A stretch of 64,000 bases of DNA from Frigidibacter sp. RF13 (GTDB lineage: Bacteria > Pseudomonadota > Alphaproteobacteria > Rhodobacterales > Rhodobacteraceae), in assembly GCF_026626305.1 (NCBI RefSeq), contig NZ_JAPNUE010000001.1:1072905-1136904 (forward strand), given 5' to 3'. Every line of letters begins with the position of its first letter. Position 1 is the stretch's first letter. The position numbers were made by a program, and so were the translations under genes. Shown piece by piece: positions 54,924 through 62,875 of this stretch. Under the pieces are notes generated by a model. The model saw only the letters and a program-made list of their open reading frames with translations. It had not been told where the DNA came from and searched no databases.

Positions 54924-56306
54924 GTGACAGGCAAGATACTCATCGTGGATGACGTCGCGACGAACAGGATCGTCCTGCGCGTCAAACTCGCATCGGCCTA
55001 TTACGACGCGCTGCAGGCAACCTCGGGCGCCGAAGCCCTGCGCATCGCCGATGAATGCCGCCCCGATCTCATCCTTCTCGATATGGAACTGCCCGATGTC
55101 TCGGGGATCGAGGTCTGCCGTTGCCTCAAGGCCGATCCGGTGACCCGCGACATTCCGGTGGTGATGATCAGCGCCTTTCAGGACAGCGAGCGGCGGATCG
55201 AGGCGCTGCGCGCGGGCGCCGAGGATGTTTATTGGAAGCCGCTCGACGAGTTGGTCCTGATGGCGCGGATCCGCAGCCTTCTGCGCGCCTGCGAGGCGCG
55301 CGAGCAACTGGGCCTGCGCGACGGAACCTATCGCGAGTTCGGTTTCGCGGAACCCGCGCCGGACTATTTCGGGCCGGGTCTTATCGGTCTTGTCGCCGCG
55401 CGGGTGGAAACCGCTCTGCGCTGGAAGCGCGAGTTGCAGCCCCATCTCAGCGACCGGCTCCTGGTGTTGGACCGGGATGCCGCACTTGGCGAGATCGCCG
55501 AGGGCGACGCGCCGGACCTCTTTGTCGTCGCGGCTGATCTCGGCCGCCCGGGCGATGGCTTGCGCTTCCTGTCCGAACTCCGCTCGCGCCAGGCGACGCG
55601 GCATTCCCGCGTCTGTCTGGTTCTGCCCTCGACGGCGCGCGACATGTCTGCGACCGCGCTCGACCTCGGCGCAGGCGACCTGATCGATAGCGGCGCGGAG
55701 CCCGAGGAAATGGCCCTGCGCATCCGTACCCAGCTGCGCGCCAAACGTCAGGCCGACCGTCTGCGCTCCAACGTCGCCGATGGCCTGCGGCTTGCGATGA
55801 CCGACCCGCTCACCGGGCTTCACAACCGCCGCTATGGCCTGTCGCACCTCCAGCGCATCGCCGAACATGCCCGTCATGGCGGCCGCTCCTTCGCGGCGCT
55901 CCTTCTCGACCTCGACCGGTTCAAGACGGTGAACGACACCTGGGGCCATGCGGCGGGCGACGCAGTACTGGTCGAGGTCGCGCGGCGGCTGAAGGACAAT
56001 CTGGCGGCAGGCGACCTTCTGGCGCGCATCGGCGGCGAGGAGTTCCTGATTGCCCTGCCCGATATCGGCTTTGAACAGGCGCATGCCGTGGCTGAGCGCA
56101 TCCGCCGGGTAATCGGCGATCATCCTGTCCGACTGCCGGGCGGCGGGCAAGTGGCGATGACGCTCTCGATCGGCCTCGCCATGGGCTGTTCGCGCCCCGA
56201 AAGCGAGGAAACAACGGCGGTATTACTTGACCGCGCCGATCAGGCGCTGTTGGCAGCCAAGGCCGAAGGCCGCAATCAGGTCACGGTGCACCGGACGGCC
56301 GCCTGA
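54924..56306 (+). CDS. pleD: PleD-type response regulator diguanylate cyclase
   Basis: This 460-residue protein has a receiver domain with phospho-acceptor Asp53 (LILLDMELPD) and Lys in YWKPL, a degenerate second receiver (about 150-280), and a GGDEF domain with GGEEF at 370-374. The I-site RxxD is absent (AAGD at 361-364), so product inhibition at the primary site is not expected. The start is GTG with GGAGCGGGG upstream. Confidence 0.93.
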   Translation: MTGKILIVDDVATNRIVLRVKLASAYYDALQATSGAEALRIADECRPDLILLDMELPDVSGIEVCRCLKADPVTRDIPVVMISAFQDSERRIEALRAGAEDVYWKPLDELVLMARIRSLLRACEAREQLGLRDGTYREFGFAEPAPDYFGPGLIGLVAARVETALRWKRELQPHLSDRLLVLDRDAALGEIAEGDAPDLFVVAADLGRPGDGLRFLSELRSRQATRHSRVCLVLPSTARDMSATALDLGAGDLIDSGAEPEEMALRIRTQLRAKRQADRLRSNVADGLRLAMTDPLTGLHNRRYGLSHLQRIAEHARHGGRSFAALLLDLDRFKTVNDTWGHAAGDAVLVEVARRLKDNLAAGDLLARIGGEEFLIALPDIGFEQAHAVAERIRRVIGDHPVRLPGGGQVAMTLSIGLAMGCSRPESEETTAVLLDRADQALLAAKAEGRNQVTVHRTAA

Positions 56307-56330
56307 GCGGTTTTCCGGCGCTGGTGCCTC

Positions 56331-56801
56331 TCACGGCCGTTTCCCGATCTCTGCGGCGATCCGCGCCCCAAGGTCGCGCCGGTCCTCGGCCGACAAGCTG
56401 CCCAGATAGTCGAGGAAGACCTGCCGTCCCTTCACCATCCGGTCACGGCTTTGTTCGGCCTGCCGGTCGAGGATGGCGGCGGCGGCGGCAGGATCCCAGC
56501 TTTCAGCCTGCAGAACTGCGGCGAGGGCGGCGAAATCCGCCCTGACCGCATCGCGCATCGCCCGATAGTCGGGCGCGACCGTGCGGAAGCGGCGGAACAG
56601 CTCGCGCCGGTCGGCGTGGCTGAGGCTTTCGGTGATCGGTCCGAAACCCACATCGGGGCCCATCATGCCGCCCCGGAGGAACGGATGACCGCCCGCCATC
56701 CGGCCGACGACGAGCCCCACGAACAAGAGGTTGAGCGCGAGCGAAAGATAAAGCGCGAGGCGCAGCTTTCCGCCCTGCCTGCCTTCGGTCTCATCCGTCA
56801 T
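56331..56801 (-). CDS. periplasmic heavy-metal-sensor (Spy/CnrX-like) protein
   Basis: This 156-residue protein has a cytoplasmic start, one membrane helix (residues 13-33) and a long helical periplasmic domain (ESLSHADRRELFRRFR to the end) with repeated Ala/Arg/Asp heptad-like segments, as in the periplasmic heavy-metal sensor family. It lacks the CnrX metal-binding cluster of His/Glu. It ends a four-gene unit with an ECF sigma factor, where it may take part in signal sensing. Confidence 0.78.
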   Translation of the reverse strand: MTDETEGRQGGKLRLALYLSLALNLLFVGLVVGRMAGGHPFLRGGMMGPDVGFGPITESLSHADRRELFRRFRTVAPDYRAMRDAVRADFAALAAVLQAESWDPAAAAAILDRQAEQSRDRMVKGRQVFLDYLGSLSAEDRRDLGARIAAEIGKRP

Positions 56802-56802
56802 G

Positions 56803-57165
56803 TCAGCCTCCCGCCTCGGCGCCGTCGCCGGTTCCGAACATATCGCCCGTGCCGGGCATCAGCTCAACCGTTCCGGCCGAGGCCGCCGCCATCAACAGCC
56901 CGCCCGGATCGGCCAGACCGATCCAGGCGCCGGCCAGTGTGGCCGTAACAAGCCCGCCCGCGCCGCGCCAACCGCCGATCGCCCGGGCGATCTCGGCCCA
57001 GAAACCGGACGCGGGCCGGGGTTGAGCAATCGCAGCGGTAACAGCTTCGGGCGCGGGTTGTATCGCCGCACCTGCCGCCGCGACGCGCGCCAGAAATCCG
57101 GGCGGCGGGCTTTCGTCGCCGCGTGCCCGGGCCAGCATCAGATCGAAATCGCTCTCGTCGCTCAT
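56803..57165 (-). CDS. hypothetical protein encoded after the ECF sigma gene (possible anti-sigma)
   Basis: This 120-residue protein has an acidic N-terminal helix (MSDESDFDLMLARARGDE), a Pro/Ala-rich linker and one membrane-like segment (residues 70-98). It lies 4 nt downstream of the sigma gene and 1 nt upstream of the metal-sensor-like gene. The position and the cytoplasm-membrane layout fit an anti-sigma factor, but no zinc-binding HxxxCxxC motif is present. Confidence 0.65.
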   Translation of the reverse strand: MSDESDFDLMLARARGDESPPPGFLARVAAAGAAIQPAPEAVTAAIAQPRPASGFWAEIARAIGGWRGAGGLVTATLAGAWIGLADPGGLLMAAASAGTVELMPGTGDMFGTGDGAEAGG

Positions 57166-57169
57166 CCTC

Positions 57170-57769
57170 TCACCCTTCCGCATATCCAAGTGCCTGCCGC
57201 TCGCCCGCCAAAGCCTCGGTCAAGGCCCGTTTGCCACGCGCCGTCAGGCTTTCCACCGCTTCGGTGCCGATCTCCATGATCGCCGCAATCTCGGGGTTCG
57301 TCAGCCCCTCGATATGGCGCAAAACCACGGCAAGCCGCTGGCGGTCCGGCAGTTGAGCGAGCGCGCGCGACAAGGCATCTTCGCGGTCCCGCGCCATCAG
57401 CCGCGCTTCGGCCCCCGGTGTGCCGTCGGCCAGAACAAGCGCCGCCTCGATCGGCTCGGCCGGGCGGCGTCTCGCCAGATCGGTGGCGAGATTGGCGATT
57501 ACCCGATAGAGCCAGCTGGTGACCTGCCCGCCCTCCGGCCGCCAGCCTGGCGCCGCGCGATAAAGCCGGATCATCGCTTCCTGCGCGACATCCTCGGCAT
57601 CGGCGCGGCTGCTGGTCAGGCGCAGGGCAAACCGGAAGGCCGTGGGCCCGTACCGTTCCGCAATGGCCTGCGCGGCGCCGGGGTCGCCCGCACCGTAAGC
57701 GCGGAGCAAGGCTTCATCGGCGCCTGCCGACGCTTCAGCTGTCCTTTCGGTGTCAGCGGCCTGCACCAT
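57170..57769 (-). CDS. ECF-type RNA polymerase sigma factor
   Basis: This 199-residue sigma factor has region 2 (FRFALRLTSSRADAEDVAQEAMIRLY, then WLYRVIANLATDLARRR) and region 4 (ALAQLPDRQRLAVVLRHIEGLTNPEIAAIMEIGTEAVESLTARGK). It is followed by a putative anti-sigma and a Spy-like protein and preceded by the EF-hand protein. This suggests a cell-envelope or metal-stress regulon. Confidence 0.92.
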   Translation of the reverse strand: MVQAADTERTAEASAGADEALLRAYGAGDPGAAQAIAERYGPTAFRFALRLTSSRADAEDVAQEAMIRLYRAAPGWRPEGGQVTSWLYRVIANLATDLARRRPAEPIEAALVLADGTPGAEARLMARDREDALSRALAQLPDRQRLAVVLRHIEGLTNPEIAAIMEIGTEAVESLTARGKRALTEALAGERQALGYAEG

Positions 57770-57810
57770 GCTTTCGTCTTAGACCCCTGCCCCGAAGACC
57801 GCAATCTTGA

Positions 57811-57842
57811 GGCCGCGCGCGAGTGAAGGCCCGCGCGCGGCC
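57811..57842. terminator. hairpin between EF-hand and sigma genes
   Basis: GGCCGCGCGCG and CGCGCGCGGCC pair perfectly over 11 bp around a 10-base loop. In the minus-strand unit it lies after the EF-hand stop and before the sigma gene, so it may lower read-through or stabilise the first message. Confidence 0.6.
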
Positions 57843-57853
57843 GACCTCACCCG

Positions 57854-58438
57854 TTACTCCTGATCGTCATCGCCCCAGGGCCAGAAGGGCATACCGCGCG
57901 GGCCGTCGCCGTCACCCCAGCCATGGCCGTGACCGTGGCCACCGCGCCCGAACCGGCCCCCGCCCTCGCCGCCGCCGCGCATGGCACGCATCGCCTGAAG
58001 CTCTTCCTTGCTGACGGCGCCGTCACCATCGGTGTCGAGCCGGTCGAAGATCCGTGCCATTCGGTCCTCGGCGGCAAATTCCGCCGCGCTGACCTTGCCG
58101 TCGCCGTCACTGTCGAGGTCGACAATCCGGTGACGCGCCATCTTCGTCATCCGTTCCTGCATATGCACAGTCATCTGGGCTGCCATCTCTTCGGCGGTAA
58201 CGAAGCCGTCGCCATCAGCGTCAAGACCCGCAAGGCGCGCGGCCTTCAGTGCTTCGGCCTCTTCCTTCGTCACCTTGCCATCGCCATTGGCATCGGCCTG
58301 ATCGAAGAGCGCTTCCGGCCCGCCCATCATGCCCGGGCCGCCCATGCCCATTCCGCCACCGCCGCCGCCAAAGGCAAACACGGGGACCGCGATCAGGACG
58401 CCTGCCACGAGCGCCAGCGAAAATCCGGTCTTGGTCAT
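57854..58438 (-). CDS. periplasmic four-EF-hand calcium-binding protein
   Basis: This 194-residue protein has a signal peptide (about residues 1-22), a Gly/Met-rich linker, and four canonical EF-hand loops: DANGDGKVTKEE, DADGDGFVTAEE, DSDGDGKVSAAE and DTDGDGAVSKEE. The C-terminal tail is Gly/His-rich (GHGHGHGWGDG) and could bind divalent metals. It heads the sigma-factor unit. It is probably a calcium or transition-metal buffer or sensor in the periplasm. Confidence 0.93.
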   Translation of the reverse strand: MTKTGFSLALVAGVLIAVPVFAFGGGGGGMGMGGPGMMGGPEALFDQADANGDGKVTKEEAEALKAARLAGLDADGDGFVTAEEMAAQMTVHMQERMTKMARHRIVDLDSDGDGKVSAAEFAAEDRMARIFDRLDTDGDGAVSKEELQAMRAMRGGGEGGGRFGRGGHGHGHGWGDGDGPRGMPFWPWGDDDQE

Positions 58439-58484
58439 CTTTCTCTCCTTGCCAAGCGAGCCGGTCCTTCCGGCCCCATGTCTG

Positions 58485-58509
58485 TAGAACGGCGGGGCCG
58501 GGACTTTCC
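58485..58509 (-). promoter_or_regulatory. weak ECF-type promoter candidate upstream of the EF-hand gene
   Basis: On the minus strand GGAAAGT (58503-58509) precedes GTTCTA (58485-58490) with 12 bases between them. This resembles ECF promoters (GGAAC and a TCTA-type -10) but the spacing is short. Autoregulation by the downstream sigma gene is possible. Confidence 0.25.
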
Positions 58510-58591
58510 GTCGCAGTGGATGACAGTTTTTTCAGCGCAGTCTGCGGCGCGGCGGCATTTCCCTTGCCGGCCATCCCTGTTATGGGGGGGC

Positions 58592-59008
58592 ATGACCGAT
58601 CTTTCGCTCAGCACCGCCACCGATCCCGAGGCGACCGACCGCCCGGTCAAACCCGCACTCTGGCGCGGCTGGCGCGGGCGCTGCCCTGCCTGCGGCGAGG
58701 GGCGGATGCTGGAGGGCTACCTGAAGGTGCGGCCCGCCTGCCCCGCCTGTGGCGAGACCTTCAGCCATCACCGCGCCGATGACGGGCCGGCCTATATGAC
58801 CATCCTCGTCGTCGGCCATCTGATGGCGCCCCTCCTGATGTGGGCTTTTGTCGAGTTCCGGCCCTCGCCCTGGGTACTGGTCACGATCTTCACCGCAGGC
58901 TGTGTCGGGCTGTCGCTCTTCCTGCTTCCCCGCTTCAAGGGCGCGCTCGTCGCGCTGCAATGGGCCAAGCGGATGCACGGGTTCGGGGCGCCGGATGGGC
59001 GGGACTGA
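58592..59008 (+). CDS. DUF983 family membrane protein
   Basis: This 138-residue protein has a zinc-ribbon-like pair CPACGEG and CPACGET in the first half (about 33-59), then two membrane helices. The pattern HHRADDGPAYMTILVVGH is typical of DUF983. The function is unknown; members are often near cytochrome oxidase genes, which is not so here. The next gene overlaps it by 14 nt. Confidence 0.9.
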   Translation: MTDLSLSTATDPEATDRPVKPALWRGWRGRCPACGEGRMLEGYLKVRPACPACGETFSHHRADDGPAYMTILVVGHLMAPLLMWAFVEFRPSPWVLVTIFTAGCVGLSLFLLPRFKGALVALQWAKRMHGFGAPDGRD

Positions 59009-59690
59009 GGTGCAGGACCTGCAGCCGCGCCCGGCGGCGACTGTCATCCTCGTCCGCCGCGACGGGTCCGAGCCGACCGTCCTCATGGGCCAGCGCGGCG
59101 CGGGGGCGGTGTTCATGCCGTCGAAATATGTCTTCCCGGGCGGCGCGGTCGATGCCGCCGACGCCGATGTGACCCTTGCGGCAGGCCTCGGGCCGGTCTG
59201 CGCGGCGCGGCTTGGCTGGCAGTCCGACACGGGGCTTGAAAACGCGCTCGCCGCGGCCGCCGTGCGCGAACTCTGGGAAGAAACGGGCCTCGCGCTTGGC
59301 GCGCCGGGGGCTGCCCCCGAGGGCTGGAGCGGGTTCGAGACCACAGGCCTCGCGCCCTCAGCCGCGGCGCTGCGCTTCTTCTTCCGTGCCATCACCCCGC
59401 CCGGGCGGCCGCGCCGGTTCGACGCGCGCTTCTTCCTTGCCGATGCGGCAGCGCTTCATGCGGATCCCGACGATTTCAGCCGGGCATCGGACGAGCTGTC
59501 GCATCTGCATTGGGTGCCGGTGGCCGAAGCGCGGCGGCTCAACCTGCCGTTCATCACCGAAGTCGTGCTGGCGGAATTGTCGGCGCTGCTGGGCGCCATT
59601 GCACCCGGCGCGCCGCTGCCCCCGCCGCCCTCGGTACCCTTCTTTGACAATTCCGGCCCGGTGCCCACCTTCCGCCGGATTGCCGCCTGA
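58995..59690 (+). CDS. NUDIX hydrolase (large NUDT-like)
   Basis: This 231-residue protein has a Nudix fold with PSKYVFPGGAVDAAD and, after an insertion of about 35 residues, AAAVRELWEETGLALG. Such an insertion between PGG and REXXEEXG is typical of NUDT19-like enzymes. The substrate may be a CoA derivative, unproven. The ATG lies inside the end of the DUF983 gene. Confidence 0.88.
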   Translation: MGGTEVQDLQPRPAATVILVRRDGSEPTVLMGQRGAGAVFMPSKYVFPGGAVDAADADVTLAAGLGPVCAARLGWQSDTGLENALAAAAVRELWEETGLALGAPGAAPEGWSGFETTGLAPSAAALRFFFRAITPPGRPRRFDARFFLADAAALHADPDDFSRASDELSHLHWVPVAEARRLNLPFITEVVLAELSALLGAIAPGAPLPPPPSVPFFDNSGPVPTFRRIAA

Positions 59691-59699
59691 CCGCTCCTG

Positions 59700-60611
59700 T
59701 CAATCGCTGCCGGGTCGCAGCGGATGCGGCACGGGATCCTTCGCGCGAAAGAAATGCGCGCGGAAGATTTCACCGTAATTGCGGTAAAGATAGCTGTCGT
59801 TGCGTCTGAGATAATCCGCCCGGTGGGCGCGATAATGCGACGGCAAAAGGTACCAGGCCAGCCCGGGCTTCGTGTGATGAACGACATGCAGGTTGTTGTT
59901 CAGAAAGAGAAACGGCAGCACCCGCCCGCCCTCGACAATCACAGACCGGCAGCGCGCGATCTCATGCGCGCGATGTTCCAGATAGGTGCGTATCTTCAGG
60001 ATCGACAGGCCCGCATAGGCCGAGATCAGATAAGCCCACCACGCCATCTCTGCCGCGTGCAGGATCAGGGAAAGCAGCGTCAGACCTGCGAGATGCAGTG
60101 CCCAGTCGCGGGCAATGGCGCGGTCCCCCCTGAAGATTGCGCGCAGGTCAGAGGGCACGAAGGTCGCGCAGGCGATGGCCGGGCCGACCAGCATCCGGCC
60201 GAAGAGCGTATTGTTGAAGCGCAGAAGCGCCTTGAAAGGCCCCGGCAGCCGCGCCCAGACCAGCGGATCCTGAAAATTGCTTTCCGGATCGTCATAGGGA
60301 TCGGTCAGATGCTCGTCGCGGTGATGCGCCAGATGCAGGTCGCGGAAGCGGCCATAGGGGAATAGCAGGCCGAGCGGCAGCGAAACCAGCGCCTCGTTCA
60401 GCGCCCGGACAGGCGTCGGATGGCCATGCAGCACCTCATGTTGCAACGAGGAATGAAGCGTGATCGCCAGAATGGTCATCGCCATGCCAAGCGGAAGCCA
60501 GAGGGCCGCGCCCCAGCTTACCCCCAGCCACCAGAGCGCATAACAGCCAGCGATCAGCGCAAGCGTCGGCCATTCGACAGCAGATGCCTTCGGGACCGCG
60601 CGCTCAGTCAC
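59700..60611 (-). CDS. fatty acid desaturase-family membrane protein
   Basis: This 303-residue membrane di-iron enzyme has the three His boxes: HEVLHGH, HLAHHRD and HVVHH. Four membrane helices surround them. It would desaturate or hydroxylate an acyl or related chain. I chose the GTG that overlaps the DUF2061 stop by 8 nt. Neighbours give no electron donor. Confidence 0.9.
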   Translation of the reverse strand: MTERAVPKASAVEWPTLALIAGCYALWWLGVSWGAALWLPLGMAMTILAITLHSSLQHEVLHGHPTPVRALNEALVSLPLGLLFPYGRFRDLHLAHHRDEHLTDPYDDPESNFQDPLVWARLPGPFKALLRFNNTLFGRMLVGPAIACATFVPSDLRAIFRGDRAIARDWALHLAGLTLLSLILHAAEMAWWAYLISAYAGLSILKIRTYLEHRAHEIARCRSVIVEGGRVLPFLFLNNNLHVVHHTKPGLAWYLLPSHYRAHRADYLRRNDSYLYRNYGEIFRAHFFRAKDPVPHPLRPGSD

Positions 60612-60819
60612 GGCCGACCTCTGCCCGACCCCAGCGCACGCCTGCCCAGATACGTTCGTAGATGACATAGCAGCACAGGCCGATCAGCGTATTGATCAGC
60701 GCCATCACCCCGCCAAGCGACGCCGAACCGGTGAGAAGCGCGCCGACCAATGCCATCGAGGCGAGCCCGAGAAGGCTCCACAGCACCGCCTTCACCAGGG
60801 TCCGCTGCCGCGTGTCCAT
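60604..60819 (-). CDS. DUF2061 family membrane protein
   Basis: This 71-residue protein has two membrane helices (TLVKAVLWSLLGLASMALVG and GGVMALINTLIGLCCYVIYE) and ends in the family pattern YERIWAGVRWGR. It is coupled to the desaturase gene. CAGGGAGCGGAC precedes the ATG. The function is unknown. Confidence 0.9.
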   Translation of the reverse strand: MDTRQRTLVKAVLWSLLGLASMALVGALLTGSASLGGVMALINTLIGLCCYVIYERIWAGVRWGRAEVGRD

Positions 60820-61007
60820 GTCCGCTCCCTGCAAGCCGCCCCGGGCGAGGGCGGTCAACGATCCTGTGCGGGAAGGCACCACGTCGGCTCGGCGGAACCT
60901 GACGGAGCGTCGACCTCGGCCTTGCCGCGGCGCGCTGTCAGCACCTTCCCCTGTTCATCTCGCACCGCCCAGCCGCTCGTGAACATTCGGAATTTGATTA
61001 ACAACTT

Positions 61008-61020
61008 TCACCAATAGTGA
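61008..61020. promoter_or_regulatory. TCAC-N5-GTGA inverted repeat, candidate autoregulatory operator
   Basis: TCAC and GTGA flank CAATA, 13 bp upstream of the XRE gene start. A TTGATT lies at 60994-60999, 18 bp before TGATAT at 61018-61023. If these form the promoter, the message would be almost leaderless and the repressor would cover the -10. Confidence 0.4.
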
Positions 61021-61033
61021 TATTTGTAACCAC

Positions 61034-61894
61034 ATGATTGAAAAAACCGACAAACGCAGCCGAGCCGACCTGTTCCGGCAACGGTTGGAGCGCGGCATGG
61101 CGGAAAAAGCCCTGAGCCAAAGCGGGCTCGCCCGCGCGGTCGGCGTCGACCGGTCGACCATCTCGCAGCTGCTGGGCGATCAGGGCGCACGACTGCCGAA
61201 TGCCCAGGTGGTGGCGGAATGCGCCGCAACGCTCGGCGTATCGGCCGACTGGCTGCTCGGCCTCACCGACCGGCCGGAACGGCTGGCCGACCTGCTCGCC
61301 GCCTCGCTGACGATCACCGAGGCGCCGCGCGCACTGATCGACGAGCGGATCTTCGGCTGGCACCGCGAGGCGGCGGGCTACAAGATCCGCCATGTGCCCG
61401 CGACCCTGCCTGACATGCTGAAGACCCGCGCGCTGATGCGCTGGGAATATGAACCACAACTCGGCCGTACCGCCGATCAGGCGATCGGCGCCTCGGAAGA
61501 CCGGCTGAGTTGGATGCGTCAGGCGCGGTCTGATTATGAGATTGCCATTCCCTGTCACGAAATCGAGGCGATGGCGCGCGCCGAAGGCTACTACCGGGGT
61601 CTCGACCGCGCACTGCGGATCGAACAGCTCGACCGGCTTACAACGCTCTATGCCCAACTCTACCCGACGCTTCGCATCTATATCTACGACGCGCGGCGGG
61701 TCTTTTCCTCGCCCGTCACCATCTTCGGCCCGCTGCTGGCCGTGCTCTATCTCGGCCGCAACTATATCGTCTTCCGCGACCGGGAGCGGATCGACGCGAT
61801 CTCAGCCCATTTCGACGGGCTGGTGCGCGAGGCCGGGCTCGGCGCGCGGGACTTTCCGGACCTGCTGGCGCGCCTCAGGGCAGAGATCGGATAA
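61034..61894 (+). CDS. XRE-family transcriptional regulator
   Basis: This 286-residue regulator has an N-terminal HTH (ALSQSGLARAVGVDRSTISQLLGDQG, residues 26-51) and a long C-terminal domain with a mixed helix/strand pattern (LRIYIYDARRVFSSPVTIFG) that probably binds a ligand. The target is unknown. The divergent DUF2061-desaturase unit is a candidate target. Confidence 0.88.
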   Translation: MIEKTDKRSRADLFRQRLERGMAEKALSQSGLARAVGVDRSTISQLLGDQGARLPNAQVVAECAATLGVSADWLLGLTDRPERLADLLAASLTITEAPRALIDERIFGWHREAAGYKIRHVPATLPDMLKTRALMRWEYEPQLGRTADQAIGASEDRLSWMRQARSDYEIAIPCHEIEAMARAEGYYRGLDRALRIEQLDRLTTLYAQLYPTLRIYIYDARRVFSSPVTIFGPLLAVLYLGRNYIVFRDRERIDAISAHFDGLVREAGLGARDFPDLLARLRAEIG

Positions 61895-61910
61895 GGACAA
61901 GAATCGACCG

Positions 61911-62414
61911 TCATCGCAGAACCTGAAGCTGCGAAATGTCGTATCCGTTAAAGTCGAGCACCTCGCGTGCGGCAGTTATGAGGTCGTCTCGCGCCTGACC
62001 CGGCCGCGCAAGGATGCCGCCGAACCCGCCATTGGGCGTGCCAAAAGCCGCGACCCGGTAATCTGCATCGACCCAGAGGATCCAGATTTCTTCGGCGCCT
62101 CCCGGGCCGTCGCGCAAGACCCGCCCCGGCCCGGATAGTCGCGCCGCGGTCCGGTAGCCGGCAGCACCGCTTAGAGTACAGCGCGTCCCCGTAACCACAA
62201 ACGCCGCGGCTCCTATCCGCCACTCCTCATCCAGCACGCCGCAGCGCGCCGCGTCGCCGAAGGCGCCGACGATCTGCCACTGCCCCTGAAAGCGCGCAGG
62301 ATCGAAAGCGGTCGAGGAGGAAATCGGCACTGACAGATCTCGGAAGCCCGCGGGACGCTGCGCAGGCACGCACGCCGCCAGAGCGCAAAGCGCCGCCAGC
62401 GTCATTCGATACAT
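61911..62414 (-). CDS. lipocalin-like lipoprotein
   Basis: This 167-residue protein has a lipoprotein signal with lipobox LAAC (Cys at about residue 15) and a lipocalin-like body (FDPARFQGQWQIVGAFGD at the first strand, EEIWILWVDADYRVAAFGTP near the end). It is expected to bind a hydrophobic ligand. I chose the ATG that provides an N-terminal Arg before the hydrophobic core; an ATG three codons later overlaps the preceding stop as ATGA. Confidence 0.78.
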   Translation of the reverse strand: MYRMTLAALCALAACVPAQRPAGFRDLSVPISSSTAFDPARFQGQWQIVGAFGDAARCGVLDEEWRIGAAAFVVTGTRCTLSGAAGYRTAARLSGPGRVLRDGPGGAEEIWILWVDADYRVAAFGTPNGGFGGILARPGQARDDLITAAREVLDFNGYDISQLQVLR

Positions 62415-62743
62415 TGGGTCACCACAATGCCGCCGTCGTTCAATATCTCGTTGCAGCCCAGAAGCGGCGTGATCGGCGCGCAGGTGTGCGAGCGTGCCAG
62501 ACAGGCGCTTTCGCAATCCCGCCCGCTCGAACAGGCCTTGCCCGCATCGCGCGGCACGCTCTGACACAGAAAGCCGCCGCTCGCATGAACGAACTCGCCG
62601 CCCGAGCGGATGCACTGGGCATGAACCCCATCGGTCGCTGCCTCGCCCACCGGCGCCAGCGCGCCCTTGTCGGCGCCGCCGACCTTGCAGCCAGCAAGCA
62701 GAACCAGTCCAAGGAATGCCAGAACTCCAAAACCCGACCGCAT
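62402..62743 (-). CDS. Cys-rich lipoprotein, hypothetical
   Basis: This 113-residue protein has lipobox LLAGC at residues 15-19 and eight further cysteines (for example CIRSGG, FLCQS, ACSSGRDCESACLARSHTC). A disulfide-rich periplasmic domain is likely. It is not recognised. It overlaps the lipocalin-like gene by 13 nt, so the two lipoproteins are probably made together. Confidence 0.8.
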   Translation of the reverse strand: MRSGFGVLAFLGLVLLAGCKVGGADKGALAPVGEAATDGVHAQCIRSGGEFVHASGGFLCQSVPRDAGKACSSGRDCESACLARSHTCAPITPLLGCNEILNDGGIVVTQCIE

Positions 62744-62875
62744 GTGCCCTCACTTTTCCACCGCCGCGTCAAACGTGCGCGACCCTCGACGGTTCACAGC
62801 CGGAAGGCAAGAGGCGACGGTCGCCGTCGGCCTACACGATTGCCTGAGCCGGACAAACACAATACGAAATACTGG

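Noticed and set aside
56803..57165. A zinc-binding anti-sigma factor (ZAS type)
   Set aside because: There are no cysteines in a HxxxCxxC pattern; the anti-sigma idea rests on position only.
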